Positions 45,701-53,557 of a stretch of 64,000 nucleotides of DNA are shown in pieces; position 1 is the first letter of the stretch; each line of letters opens with the position of its first letter. The notes below the pieces were generated by a model. It was not told the DNA's origin. It worked only from the letters and a program-made list of their open reading frames with translations, and did no database searches. This DNA is from Streptomyces scabiei 87.22. GTDB lineage: Bacteria; Actinomycetota; Actinomycetes; Streptomycetales; Streptomycetaceae. The translations under genes and the position numbers were made by a program. The stretch covers positions 8,866,001 through 8,930,000 of the forward strand of contig NC_013929.1 in the NCBI RefSeq assembly GCF_000091305.1, written 5' to 3'.

Positions 45701-48001
45701 CAGGAGCCGGTCGCAGGCGGCGCCACCGAGCAGGGCACCGGCGGTGCAGGCACGGGCCAGGACCTCGCCGTGGTCACCGGGTGGCGTCAGTGCCGTCGCG
45801 AGGTCCGCGGCGTGCATGGACAGCGGCATCCGCGGGGGCAGCGCGGGGTCCGTGGCTTCCCCGGTCACGGCCGAGGCATACAGACGCTCCAGTACTTCGA
45901 GAAGCGTCGACTTCCCGGCGCCCGCCTGGCCGACGAGGGTCACCGACCCGTAGCCGGCTGCGAGGCGCAGGGCATCCTGGGGCCGTTCGGGGGGCGTCCC
46001 GCCCGGTGCGCCGGAGGACGGCGCGAGCGCCTCGCCGGACAGGGATCCGCGCAGGGAGATGAACCTCGTCCCGGCGCGCAGCAGTTTGTTCAGCCGCTGC
46101 TCCGCGGCGTCGGCGCACATCACACGCACGGCCCGGTCGCAGGCCGCCCGCACCGCCTCCCGCACCGGGGGGTGTGCGCGACCGCCCGGCCGCCGGTCCA
46201 GTTCGGAGACGAGCTCCAGAAGCAGCCGCAGTTCGTCGTCGTGTCCCAGATCCAGCCCCGGGAGCACCCTGGCGGCCAGCTCGTGCAGTTCCGTCGACGG
46301 CCAGTAGGCGAAGCAACCCGGCACGCCGGCCTCCTCGCCCTCCAGGAACTCGCCCGCCACACCGGCGGCGATGAGCGCCGCCGCGACGGTGTGGGGTTTC
46401 TGCGCCTGGCGGGGCCATTTCAGGGTCCGGCAGGCCGCGAGCGTGAGCTGCGCCAGGTACTCACGCCACCACGGCTGCCTACCCTCGGCCGGATAGCCGT
46501 CGCGGGCAGCGGCGCGCACGTGCCAGAGAAGGCGAAACGCCACGCGGAAGGCCTGTGACTCCCCGGCGATGGCCCACCCCGGAGACTCGGCACCGCCGCT
46601 GTCTGCCTCCCGGCCGCCGTCCTCCTCGCCGTCGGCGCCGTGGCGGCAGGCGACGGCGAGGCGGCGGTTCAGCCGGATTAGTTCCGGTCGGCTCAGCGCC
46701 GGCGCCACCACGTTCCGCAGGAGATTGATCTCCAGCCAGGCGGGATCGCCCAGCAGGGGAAGATCCTCGTCGACCCGCGCGTGGTCGATGAGGTACGGCT
46801 GATCGTCGACCTGAAGCACCTTGCGGGGGGTGTACCGGTAGTCGGCGGTGAGCACATTGCGTGGATTGAGGTCGTCGTGGACGGTGGCGGTCACCCAGCC
46901 GTCCGTGACACCGCAGAGGATGGACCGCAGCCGGGCAAACGGATGACCCACGAGGTGCTCGCCGATGCGCAGCCCGTGAGTCTCCAGTACCGCTTCTTCG
47001 CCCAGCAGTTCGTGTACGAGACTCCAGTAGCCGAGGACGCGGGTGCTCACCACCCGGGCCCGCAAGGGCCCTTGCACCGTGCAGGTGCCGTCGGCCCGCA
47101 CGTCGGAGACCTTCAGCTGTCTGGTGGCCTCCTTTGCCGGCCGCACCTCGATCCGAGTGTCGTCCGACGGGTGGACCGTCAGCACCCCGCTCTTCAGCCG
47201 TCCCTTCTGCACCGGTACGGAGATCCAGGACCCGACGGCGAAGCGGGGATCGCCGTCGCCCGTACCGGTTGAGCACGAGGCCGCGAACAGGTCCGCCGGA
47301 TACACGTGTCGCACCGCGTCACCGGGCTGTGCGTCGTCGTCCAGCTCCACGACCAGGTCGGCGCCGAGCCGTGGGTTGAGCCGCTGAAGCCGTTCGCTGG
47401 TGGGGTGGGGGCGTGCCGCGCGGGACAGCGTTGCCCGCAGTCGCCGTACCAGCCGGTCCACGAGCAGCACCGCGCGGCGTGCAGCCTCCTCGGAACCCTC
47501 CATGGCCGACTGCGCTAGCTGCTCCAGGGTGACCACCGGAAACCCCGGTTCCCCCATCCGCTCGCTGACGTGCACATACACGACCGCCGCACGCTCCCCG
47601 GCCGGGGGTCCGCCGGGCTCCAGCAGGGACTCGCTCACCGCGGCGATCGCCGTGAGGTAGGCGGCTTTCAGCTCGGACATGTGGTCGCGGAAGGCCTGCC
47701 ACTCGGTCCGGGAGGTCTCGGCGTCCTGGAGCTTCACCACGTACCAGACCTCGGATCCCGGAGAGCCGCAGAGGGCCTTGATCTCCAGAACCTGTGCCCC
47801 GCTGAGCCCACCGGAGATCTGCCGGACTACCTCCATACCGTGCACCGGCCCCGGCAGGCGGCCGTCACCCTCGCCCTCGCTGATGCCGTGCAGTACCCAA
47901 TCGATCTCCGGCCGCTCCTCGTCCGGGATCTGGCAACCGGGCGGGAATCGCACTTCCACCTTGTCCGCCCCCATCCCAGTCGGTTCACTGTAGTTTGGCA
48001 T
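42785..48001 (-). CDS. Giant NACHT ATPase with kinase-like N-terminus (1738 aa)
   Basis: First gene of the operon. Residues 1-480 resemble a ternary-complex-associated kinase/APH-like domain: VVKLQDAE, then HDDLNPRNVL (catalytic-loop-like) and YLIDHARVDEDLPLLGD (DFG-region-like). About 620-1000 is a NACHT-type STAND ATPase: Walker A VTLVGQAGAGKSTLLEVLER (about 690), Walker B LQLLVDGLDEVPPP (about 777), QRTSAYP, then the LLHTPLFLWM segment. The last 700 residues are HEAT-like helical repeats rich in Ala/Leu/Arg, a likely sensor surface. Start ATG 48001 is uncertain (GTG 48013 or ATG 47974). Predicted to oligomerise on sensing an invader and pass the signal to VMAP/MoxR. Confidence 0.8.
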   Translation of the reverse strand: MPNYSEPTGMGADKVEVRFPPGCQIPDEERPEIDWVLHGISEGEGDGRLPGPVHGMEVVRQISGGLSGAQVLEIKALCGSPGSEVWYVVKLQDAETSRTEWQAFRDHMSELKAAYLTAIAAVSESLLEPGGPPAGERAAVVYVHVSERMGEPGFPVVTLEQLAQSAMEGSEEAARRAVLLVDRLVRRLRATLSRAARPHPTSERLQRLNPRLGADLVVELDDDAQPGDAVRHVYPADLFAASCSTGTGDGDPRFAVGSWISVPVQKGRLKSGVLTVHPSDDTRIEVRPAKEATRQLKVSDVRADGTCTVQGPLRARVVSTRVLGYWSLVHELLGEEAVLETHGLRIGEHLVGHPFARLRSILCGVTDGWVTATVHDDLNPRNVLTADYRYTPRKVLQVDDQPYLIDHARVDEDLPLLGDPAWLEINLLRNVVAPALSRPELIRLNRRLAVACRHGADGEEDGGREADSGGAESPGWAIAGESQAFRVAFRLLWHVRAAARDGYPAEGRQPWWREYLAQLTLAACRTLKWPRQAQKPHTVAAALIAAGVAGEFLEGEEAGVPGCFAYWPSTELHELAARVLPGLDLGHDDELRLLLELVSELDRRPGGRAHPPVREAVRAACDRAVRVMCADAAEQRLNKLLRAGTRFISLRGSLSGEALAPSSGAPGGTPPERPQDALRLAAGYGSVTLVGQAGAGKSTLLEVLERLYASAVTGEATDPALPPRMPLSMHAADLATALTPPGDHGEVLARACTAGALLGGAACDRLLTLRGLQLLVDGLDEVPPPQRADVLRWLRDLRARHRDTPVVLCQRTSAYPTAPAAEPLNAPVITLHPVTTEQARRYAAELLSDRSSTPWFTPLFGEGLPPSGRRESEPGEGLVSAGLLELLHTPLFLWMAVESHGSTATPPRTAGELFAVFSTWYLTERHHRHRADGHPELRFAPEEKLDVLESVAELLVEHGPMPLKRMEPRLAEVREDWRAVVDEVIASQFLDVAHGLVRFRHELFQAYCAGRLLARLATQDEAELLRRVLRFEWQEPARMLVGLPGVDRAVLERVWQRAADADARYAAWLMREAPWVPAELTRTFVERQQRVLASGPAAGRDWNRAAVALTLLRAETAWSALEDVVSSDDAPAEAVVACLRAMGATVPGAGATGEDAARRSLRCAVVSVLRRTVSVEVEAAALRAIGQGQLLTLSSYAAERCLDAGRPWPIVREAAAALTALHVELTPDAWKARNTACRRRLAAADREAQEAARLADSAALARERGELLSVVAQSQDPDSLEVLLDHRFDPGLSELPDWSELLSTAARHRRAASPGDPLAGLLLTDAGGDGRRQAMDAFAEGSDREAVAAAHRLLSDGEVPPRQLLDLVTPGSSGPRLLAASSVVESLALAEMPLAERLVRDLIARPRAEDPLWLNGLAALIGAVGQQSRVLHVQLLHEASPVVRALDAQHAMRGTWAQTYYAADIGHEVLAALLERDDEESHRLAMDHMSGMDFLLTAVGRPERLMLSQEALARVLAHGPVDWDSSAATGGAASNSPAEVLRFVQAVAYAGVVEAGPFVETVARSKSAARTMVTFGHSHHGIVELALAAHAVTAVGWFGRLAGERQQLKAMRKARSWLQQLDTRGDHPSLERARLVGLGLLGDWLPILHGLTPADPILHEAATEVVLHWLPVPWDTSPPGDARTTAAWITDRLASGEVTSTEVRDVLTGMATALSRRLGRYIEAPSGHRPATDGGRDA

Positions 48002-48031
48002 CCGGGCGGGCACGGGGGGACGGGGACGCGA

Positions 48032-48796
48032 GTGCTGGAAGCCATCTGGACCGGCCTACTGGTCGCGCTGCTGTGCTGGATCGCATCGGTGCTGTGGAAC
48101 AACCGCCGCAGACTGCCCGTACTGGTGGCCTCCTGGCGTCTCTTCGGCGAAGTGCGGGTCTCCGTCGCGTCGTTGCTGCGTGTCCAGGACGACGACCGGT
48201 ACCTCCTGGTGCACTCGCCCTACCGGCCCGACTCCTACGGTCCGCCCGGCGGCGTGGTCAAGTACCACCCGGCGGCGCGCCCGGCCCTGGACCGGCTCGG
48301 GTTCCGCGAGGAACTGCGGGTGGACCAGCGCATGCGCAGCGATCTGCGCGGTTTCCTGCCGGGTCGTGCGCTGCCCGGCTTCGTCCGCTGGCTCGACCGT
48401 CAGGAGGACCGAGAGTCGGCGATCGAGTGCGTGCGCCGCGAACTTGCCGAGGAACTCGCCGAGATCGGCCATCAAGAGCTGGCCGCCGGCATCGACCGCC
48501 TCCACTTCACCCATGTGCGGCACGTTGTGGACGGTCCGTTGAAGGTGCCCGGACGGCCCTACCGCGTAGTCCGCCTCTTCGATGTCTGGGACCTGAGCCT
48601 CGACACCGCCGAAGCCGTGCGGCTGCGGGACGCTTTGACGGCGCTGGCCGCCGACTCCGCGGACCACGGTGTGCTGGTCGCTACCGCGGACGACATCGTG
48701 CACGGCCGCCGACGCCACGCGTATCTGGCCCCGCACGCGGCCTACTTGATGGGTGAACGCCGCTTCCACGCGGACCTGCCGCCCCTGAACTCGTGA
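48032..48796 (+). CDS. Membrane-anchored Nudix-like protein (254 aa)
   Basis: GTG at 48032 begins a hydrophobic anchor (AIWTGLLVALLCWIASVLW) followed by NNRRRLP, so one segment with the body inside. The Nudix-like body contains GPPGGVVKYHPAARPALDR and ESAIECVRRELAEELAEIG, a REx(2)EE box resembling the Nudix motif but with a shortened glycine part. The layout resembles the membrane Nudix proteins found with nucleotide-second-messenger and STAND systems (S-Nudix). It is 30 bases from, and divergent to, the NACHT gene. Likely partner or effector of the operon; the nucleotide substrate is unknown. Confidence 0.65.
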   Translation: MLEAIWTGLLVALLCWIASVLWNNRRRLPVLVASWRLFGEVRVSVASLLRVQDDDRYLLVHSPYRPDSYGPPGGVVKYHPAARPALDRLGFREELRVDQRMRSDLRGFLPGRALPGFVRWLDRQEDRESAIECVRRELAEELAEIGHQELAAGIDRLHFTHVRHVVDGPLKVPGRPYRVVRLFDVWDLSLDTAEAVRLRDALTALAADSADHGVLVATADDIVHGRRRHAYLAPHAAYLMGERRFHADLPPLNS

Positions 48797-49225
48797 ACAG
48801 CACTCCCGCGGGGGTGGCCGGTCCGCGCCACGGCGAGCCTATGGGCGACTGCCCCGGCCGGGACCTCACATGAGTCACAGCCCCTCGGCATTGAGTTTGT
48901 GCCCCCTGGCTGGGCTCGCTCGCCTCTTCCTGCCTGGATGCGGCAGGTCATCGCTGTCACAGTGGCGTCATCCATCCTCTTCGGGCCGGTGGATGGTGGG
49001 TCCGCCGTGCGGTTCCTTGCGCGCCGAAGTGGGGCGGCCGCTTTGATGGCAGGGCCCTCGGCAGAGGGAACGTACAGCCCCAGCGGCCGCTGTTCCAGGG
49101 ATTGTGCGGACTGCCCCTCGACCGATGGAGTCGGAACAACGAAGCGGAGGGCCTGCTCGCGCAGCCGCTCCGAGTTGCTGTCGGCGCGGGCGCGGCGGAC
49201 GTGGTCGAGCAGGCCGGCGGCGTCG
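48797..49225. other. No recognisable gene
   Basis: Between the Nudix gene and the IS5 relic. Frames exist on both strands but none resembles a known family; part is probably the decayed 5' region of the IS5 transposase. Confidence 0.4.
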
Positions 49226-49590
49226 AACGCAACACCCACGACAGCGAAGGGCTGAAGCCCATGGTCGAGGGTCACCAAACGAGACACGACCCCCACCGCG
49301 GCCGCCACTTCAAACCCCAGCGTCTCCACGCGGACAAAGCCTACGACCGCACCGACCTGCGGAAATGGTTACGCGGCAAACGCATCGGAGTACGGATCGC
49401 ACGCAAAGGCATCGAGTCCAGCGAACGATCGGGCCGCAGGAGGTGGGTGATCGAGCGGACGATGTCCTGGCTGTCCGGCTACCACAGACTCAGCCCCCGC
49501 TACGAGCGCGATCCCCGTAACTACCTGGTCTTTCTCGGACTCGCCGCCGCCCTCTGCTGCTACAAGCGACTCGTCCGCCTCACCACATAG
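49226..49590 (+). pseudogene. IS5 family transposase, C-terminal relic
   Basis: The last 120 codons are intact: LHADKAYDRTDLRKWLRGKR, RIARKGIESSERSGRRRWVI, ERTMSWLSGYHRLSPRYERD and FLGLAAALCCYKRLVRLT. This is the IS5/DDE_Tnp_1 end, with the catalytic Glu in ERTMSWL. The N-terminal half with the first two Asp residues is missing. It runs straight into the Tn3 relic. Confidence 0.8.
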
Positions 49591-49599
49591 GACACGGTC

Positions 49600-50594
49600 T
49601 TACTGACCGCTTCACCGACGAGGTCTCCTCCATCGCCGCGTACGACCGTATCGACCGCGTCACTCTCCAACGATAACTGCTGCTGGTGCTGTTCGCCCTG
49701 GGCACCAACACGGGCATCCGTGCCATCGTGGCGACCGGCGAGTACGGCGAGCACGGCGAGAGCGAGGCCGCCCTGCGGCACGTGCGACGGCACTTCATCA
49801 CCGTCGACAAGCCCCGGGCCACCGTGACGAAGCTGGTCAACGCATCCTTCGCCGCCCGCGACATCGCGTGGCGGGGGCAGGGCAACGCGTGCGCGTCGGA
49901 CTCGTAGAAGTTCGGGTCCTGGTTCTCGAACTTCATGACCGAGTACCACGCCCGCTACGGCGGCAACGGCGTGATGATCTACTGGCACGTCGAGAAGAAG
50001 AACGTCTGCATCTACTCCCAGTTCAAGAGCCGTTCGTCGTCCGAGGTCGCGGCGATGATCGAGGGCCTACCGGCGCACTGCACGGACGCCGAGATCGAGT
50101 CCAACTACATCGACACCCACGGCGCGAGCGTGGTCGGGTTCGCCTTCACCGAGCTGCTCAACTTCCGGCTGCTGCCCCGGTCGAAGAACATCGGCAGCAT
50201 CCGCCTGTACCGGCTGGACGATGCCCCGCCCCGCCGGCCGGCGCTCGGCGGCTCGCTGACCCGGCCGATCCGCTGGGACCTGATCGAGCAGCAGTGCGAC
50301 CAGATGGTCAAGTACGCCACCGCGCTCCGGCTGGGGACGGCCGAGGCGGAACAGGTGCTGCGGCGCTTCACCCGCGGCGGCCCCAAGCACCCCACTTACC
50401 AGGCCCTCGAAGAACTGGGCCGCGCCGTGCGCACGATCTTCGCGTGCGACTACCTCGCCAGCCCCGATCTGCGCCGCGAGATCCACGGCGGGCTGGACAT
50501 GAACAAGCGGCTCGACCTGGCGTCGGCCGTCACCATGCCCCGCCCTCGCACCCCGGCGGACACCGCCGCCCGACCCGTCACGGAGACACGATGA
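49600..50594 (+). pseudogene. Tn3 family transposase, C-terminal relic with two stops
   Basis: LTDRFTDEVSSIAAYDRIDR runs to an in-frame TAA at 49674, then LFALGTNTGIRAIVATGEYG, AALRHVRRHFITVDKPRATV, WRGQGNACASDS to TAG at 49905, then NFMTEYHARYGGNGVMIYWH and VDTHGASVVGFAFTELL-like parts to GPKHPTYQALEELGRAVRTI. This order is that of the Tn3 TnpA catalytic domain. The final E-containing segment is replaced by TMPRPRTPADTAARPV, so the end is lost too. No resolvase or 38-bp ends were found. Confidence 0.85.
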
Positions 50595-50690
50595 CCGAGT
50601 TCCACGACTTCCAGGACCTCACCGCCCCGGATAAACGAGGATTCAGGTGACGGGACGATCAGTCCCGAGGGGAAGGGCCGGGTATGGGTC

Positions 50691-51359
50691 GTGGCGGTGA
50701 ACGGCCGGGGTGTTAGCTTCCTGCCCGTGTTAGAACACCAGGATGAGACCAGGGCGGCCTACGACGGGGTCGTCGAGCTTTATGCGTCGATGTTCGCTGA
50801 CGGGTTGGAGACGCGGCCGTTCGCCCGGAACATGATCGGCACCTTCGCCGAGCTCGTGCGTGACACGGGGAACTTGCGGGTGGCCGACGTCGGGTGCGGA
50901 CCCGGTCATCTGACGGCCATGTTGCACGACTTGGGGCTGGACGCCTTCGGGATCGACCTCTCCACGGCCATGGTCGATCACGCTCGGCGCGCCCAGCCGG
51001 CGCTGTGGTTCGACGAAGCGCGAATGGAGGCCCTGCCGGTCGAGGACGGAGCGCTGGGTGGAGTGCTGGCCCACTACTCGATGATCCATACCCCACCTGA
51101 AGAACTGCCCGCGCTACTCGCTGAGCAGGTGCGTGTTCTGGCACCAGGGGGTCTGCTCCTGGTGTCCTTCTTCGGAACCGAGGGGCCGGCGCCGGTCCGC
51201 TTCGATCACAAGGTGGCGCCCGCCTACAGCTGGCCGGCGGAGCAGTTCGCCGAATTGCTGGCCGGGGCCGGGCTCGTCACGGTGGCTCGGTTGCTCCACG
51301 ACCCAGCGTCCGAGCGGGGCTTCCTCGACACTCACTTGCTGGCCCGCCGCCCGTCTTGA
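50691..51359 (+). CDS. Class I SAM-dependent methyltransferase (222 aa)
   Basis: Rossmann-fold methyltransferase. Motif I is VADVGCGPGHLTAML (about residue 63), then GIDLSTAMVDHARR (motif II acidic end), MEALPVEDGALGGVLAHYSM (motif IV) and LAPGGLLLVSFFG (motif VI). The acceptor is unknown; the small size and the MIHTPPEEL loop resemble methyltransferases for small molecules. The start may be GTG 50691 or GTG 50727; neither has a clear ribosome site. It lies between the Tn3 relic and the Clp-N/HTH gene. Confidence 0.88.
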   Translation: MAVNGRGVSFLPVLEHQDETRAAYDGVVELYASMFADGLETRPFARNMIGTFAELVRDTGNLRVADVGCGPGHLTAMLHDLGLDAFGIDLSTAMVDHARRAQPALWFDEARMEALPVEDGALGGVLAHYSMIHTPPEELPALLAEQVRVLAPGGLLLVSFFGTEGPAPVRFDHKVAPAYSWPAEQFAELLAGAGLVTVARLLHDPASERGFLDTHLLARRPS

Positions 51360-51522
51360 GTTAGTTCGGTCAACATGCCTCATGTCCTCGCTCGAATGAG
51401 TCCGGGCAGAGAACCGCAGCCAAGACCGTGCTCGCGCGGCCGGGCCTGGAGACGGCCGCCGAGCGCGGTGACCCGTTCCGCTCACAGTCCGGCGGGTTGC
51501 GCTCGCCGGGGCTGCGGTGGGC

Positions 51523-52209
51523 TCAGGCTTCGAGAGCGGCCAGGTCGAAGCCGGCCGTGGTCAGGACATCTGCGGCGACTCCGCGGCCGACCTCGGCGAG
51601 GCCGATCAGCAGGTCGTCGCAGTCAATGTGGTCGGAGCCGTTCTGCAGGGAGTGTGCCTCGGCGATGGCGATGGCCTTGCGGGAGTAGGGCGTCCAGGCG
51701 ATGCGCTCGGCCGCCTGGGAGGCTCCCATGCTCAGCCTGGTGCCGACGGATCGGTGGACCGTCTCCGGCAAGATCCCGGCGGCCTGCAGAAGCCGGGTGG
51801 CGCTGTTGTCCTCAGTGGTCAGTCCCCAGAGCAGGTGCTCGGTGCCGATGTAGTTGTTGCGGTGCTGCACCGCTGCTTGCTTGACGTGGCCCATCGCCTG
51901 TCGGAGGTCGTCGGTCATTGTGTCGGGGCTGTAGCGCTTGTGCGGCGCATGGAAGCGTTGCTGGACCGCCTGTCGGGTCACGCCCAAGGCGGTGCCGATG
52001 TCGGTCCATGAGGAGCCGTGCATCCGACAGTGCTCGACGTAGTCCTCGACCAGATCGTCCGCCAGCGCCTGCATCTGGCCTGCGATTTCGGCGGCGACGG
52101 TGAGCAGGGCGAGCCAGTCGGGCTGTTCTTGTCCGCCGGAGCTGCGGTGTGCGGTGTCGCAGCGCTGGTCAACTTCCGCGATGAGATCGTCCAGGTCTGG
52201 TAAAGCCAT
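51523..52209 (-). CDS. HTH and Clp N-domain protein (228 aa)
   Basis: Two parts. Residues 1-95: helical, ending in a helix-turn-helix SWTDIGTALGVTRQAVQQRF like those in sigma-70 region 4 or small regulators. Residues 95-228: two Clp N-terminal (R) repeats, AMGHVKQAAVQHRNNYIGTE / HLLWGLTTEDNSATRLL and AHSLQNGSDHIDCDDLLIGL. Clp N domains bind adaptors or substrates; the AAA+ parts are absent. The combination suggests a DNA-binding regulator linked to proteolysis. ATG at 52209 has no ribosome site and directly abuts a 47-bp palindrome, so a leaderless, self-controlled transcript is likely. Confidence 0.85.
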   Translation of the reverse strand: MALPDLDDLIAEVDQRCDTAHRSSGGQEQPDWLALLTVAAEIAGQMQALADDLVEDYVEHCRMHGSSWTDIGTALGVTRQAVQQRFHAPHKRYSPDTMTDDLRQAMGHVKQAAVQHRNNYIGTEHLLWGLTTEDNSATRLLQAAGILPETVHRSVGTRLSMGASQAAERIAWTPYSRKAIAIAEAHSLQNGSDHIDCDDLLIGLAEVGRGVAADVLTTAGFDLAALEA

Positions 52210-52210
52210 G

Positions 52211-52257
52211 AGGCAAGTACGTCTTGACAATTTCAAATTGTCAAGACGTACTTGCCT
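52211..52257. promoter_or_regulatory. 47-bp perfect palindrome at the Clp-N/HTH gene start
   Basis: Arms of 23 bases (AGGCAAGTACGTCTTGACAATTT and complement) around one central base; the inner part contains TTGACA on both strands. On the minus strand TTGACA and TACTTG are 19 bases apart and the latter lies 4 bases from the ATG, fitting a promoter for a leaderless transcript. The dyad would be a strong operator. Confidence 0.8.
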
Positions 52258-52795
52258 ATCTCCTCTTGGAGCACTGCCCGGACATGACAGAGACATCAGC
52301 CCACTTGCCCGGAGATCTCCGAAACCTCAGGGACATCACAGAGACCGGACACCTTGCGCTTCTGTCCCGGCTCGTTTGATCTTGCCCGCGGCCGGGGCTG
52401 TGACCAGGGGTGATGTAAAGACAGGTGAGACGGATCCTCGGCGGAGTCTCAACTGGTGTTGTCTGCCAGCCGCACTTCCACGGAGTTGTCGCACTTGATG
52501 TTGTCGGCCAGTCGTCTTCGACCGCGGCCGGGAAGGGACATCAGTGGCGTCGGGTCCAGAACAGAGTGTGCCCGCCCTCGCCTTCGGGCACGACGGTCGT
52601 CGACGACTGCACCCGCCCGGCGGACGGCCGCATGATGACCGCTGACGTGCGCATCCTGCACCCGTGCGATACCGAGGACGCCCAAGCGGTGCGGCGGCAG
52701 ATCCGCGCGATGCGTGAGCTCGACGCGCAGGTGTTCCCGGAGCCGGAGGCGGGGCGAGGACGAACGTCGGCCTGCTCGGCGGCACTGCCATCGTT
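52258..52795. other. No supported gene
   Basis: A short plus-strand frame at 52633-52740 reads MTADVRILHPCDTEDAQAVR RQIRAM but soon closes, and could be a fragment. TTGTCTGCCAGCCGCACTT at 52459 has a weaker echo at 52500 (TTGTCGGCCAGTCG). Nothing further is recognised. Confidence 0.4.
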
Positions 52796-53479
52796 CTACG
52801 CCGCGGTCAGCGTCGCAAAGACCACGACATTTCCCTGGTAGCCGGTTTCTTCGGCGTAGGGGCCCCCACAGGTGATCACGCGTAGTTCGGGCCGGTGGGA
52901 GCTGCCGTAGACCTTCTCATCCGGAAACGCCTTCTTGTCGTAGAGTTCCACAGCGTCGACCGTGAAGACGGCTGTCCGCCGGTCTGACCTGATGATCTCG
53001 ATGGTGTCGCCCTTGGCCAGTGCTCCGAGGCGGTGGAAGACTCCGGGGCCTTGCGGCGTGTCGACATGCCCCGTAGCGACGGCTGTGCCGACCGAGCCAG
53101 GAGGTGTACCGGCGCCATACCACCCGGCAAAATGGGGCATATTGAACGATGGCGGGCGCAGTGCTCCTGTGTCGTCGAGGCCCAGTTTCGTCATGGGGGC
53201 ATTCACGCCGATGGCGGGGATTCGCAGCCGGACCGGAGCCGACGCGGGCAGGGGCGACACAAAGGGATACCGGGTCGAGGCGGTGCTGCTGGGCCCGGGT
53301 GCCACGGGGGAGAAGGACTGCGCGGTCGAAGGTTGCGGAGGCCCTTCGCCCCGGAGCGCCGTGATCACCAGCACCATGCCCGCCAGTAGAGCGTAGGCGA
53401 GATATTTGGTGGACGGGGTGGACGGGGTGGACGGGGTGGACGGGGGCGAAGGGCCGCAGGGCTCGTACCTCGGTTCCAT
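52796..53479 (-). CDS. Class F-type sortase (227 aa)
   Basis: Extracytoplasmic cysteine transpeptidase. A Ser/Thr/Pro repeat (PSTPSTPSTPST) precedes one membrane anchor (YLAYALLAGMVLVITAL). The catalytic His is in AVATGHVDTPQGPGVF and the Cys in ELRVITCGGPY. Where many relatives have Tyr-Arg-Asp-Asn after the Cys loop this one has GYQGNVVVFA, so the assisting Arg is not obvious. The repeat is encoded by about four GTGGACGGG units at 53409-53445. It follows a signal-peptide surface protein by 78 bases, with a hairpin between, the usual two-gene set in Streptomyces. Confidence 0.85.
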   Translation of the reverse strand: MEPRYEPCGPSPPSTPSTPSTPSTKYLAYALLAGMVLVITALRGEGPPQPSTAQSFSPVAPGPSSTASTRYPFVSPLPASAPVRLRIPAIGVNAPMTKLGLDDTGALRPPSFNMPHFAGWYGAGTPPGSVGTAVATGHVDTPQGPGVFHRLGALAKGDTIEIIRSDRRTAVFTVDAVELYDKKAFPDEKVYGSSHRPELRVITCGGPYAEETGYQGNVVVFATLTAA

Positions 53480-53509
53480 CGCTGTGGAGCCTCCGCTTCG
53501 CGATGATCC

Positions 53510-53541
53510 CCCAGCCCCCGGACACGGGCCTGGGGGCTGGG
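53510..53541. terminator. Hairpin between the surface protein and sortase genes
   Basis: CCCAGCCCCC and GGGGGCTGGG pair over 10 bases with a 12-base loop. It may end or attenuate the surface-protein transcript before the sortase gene. Confidence 0.6.
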
Positions 53542-53557
53542 CCGGCAGGGCAGAGCG

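Noticed and set aside
48032..48796. CBASS nucleotide-signalling system
   Set aside because: No cyclic nucleotide synthase gene was found in the window; only a Nudix-like partner is present.
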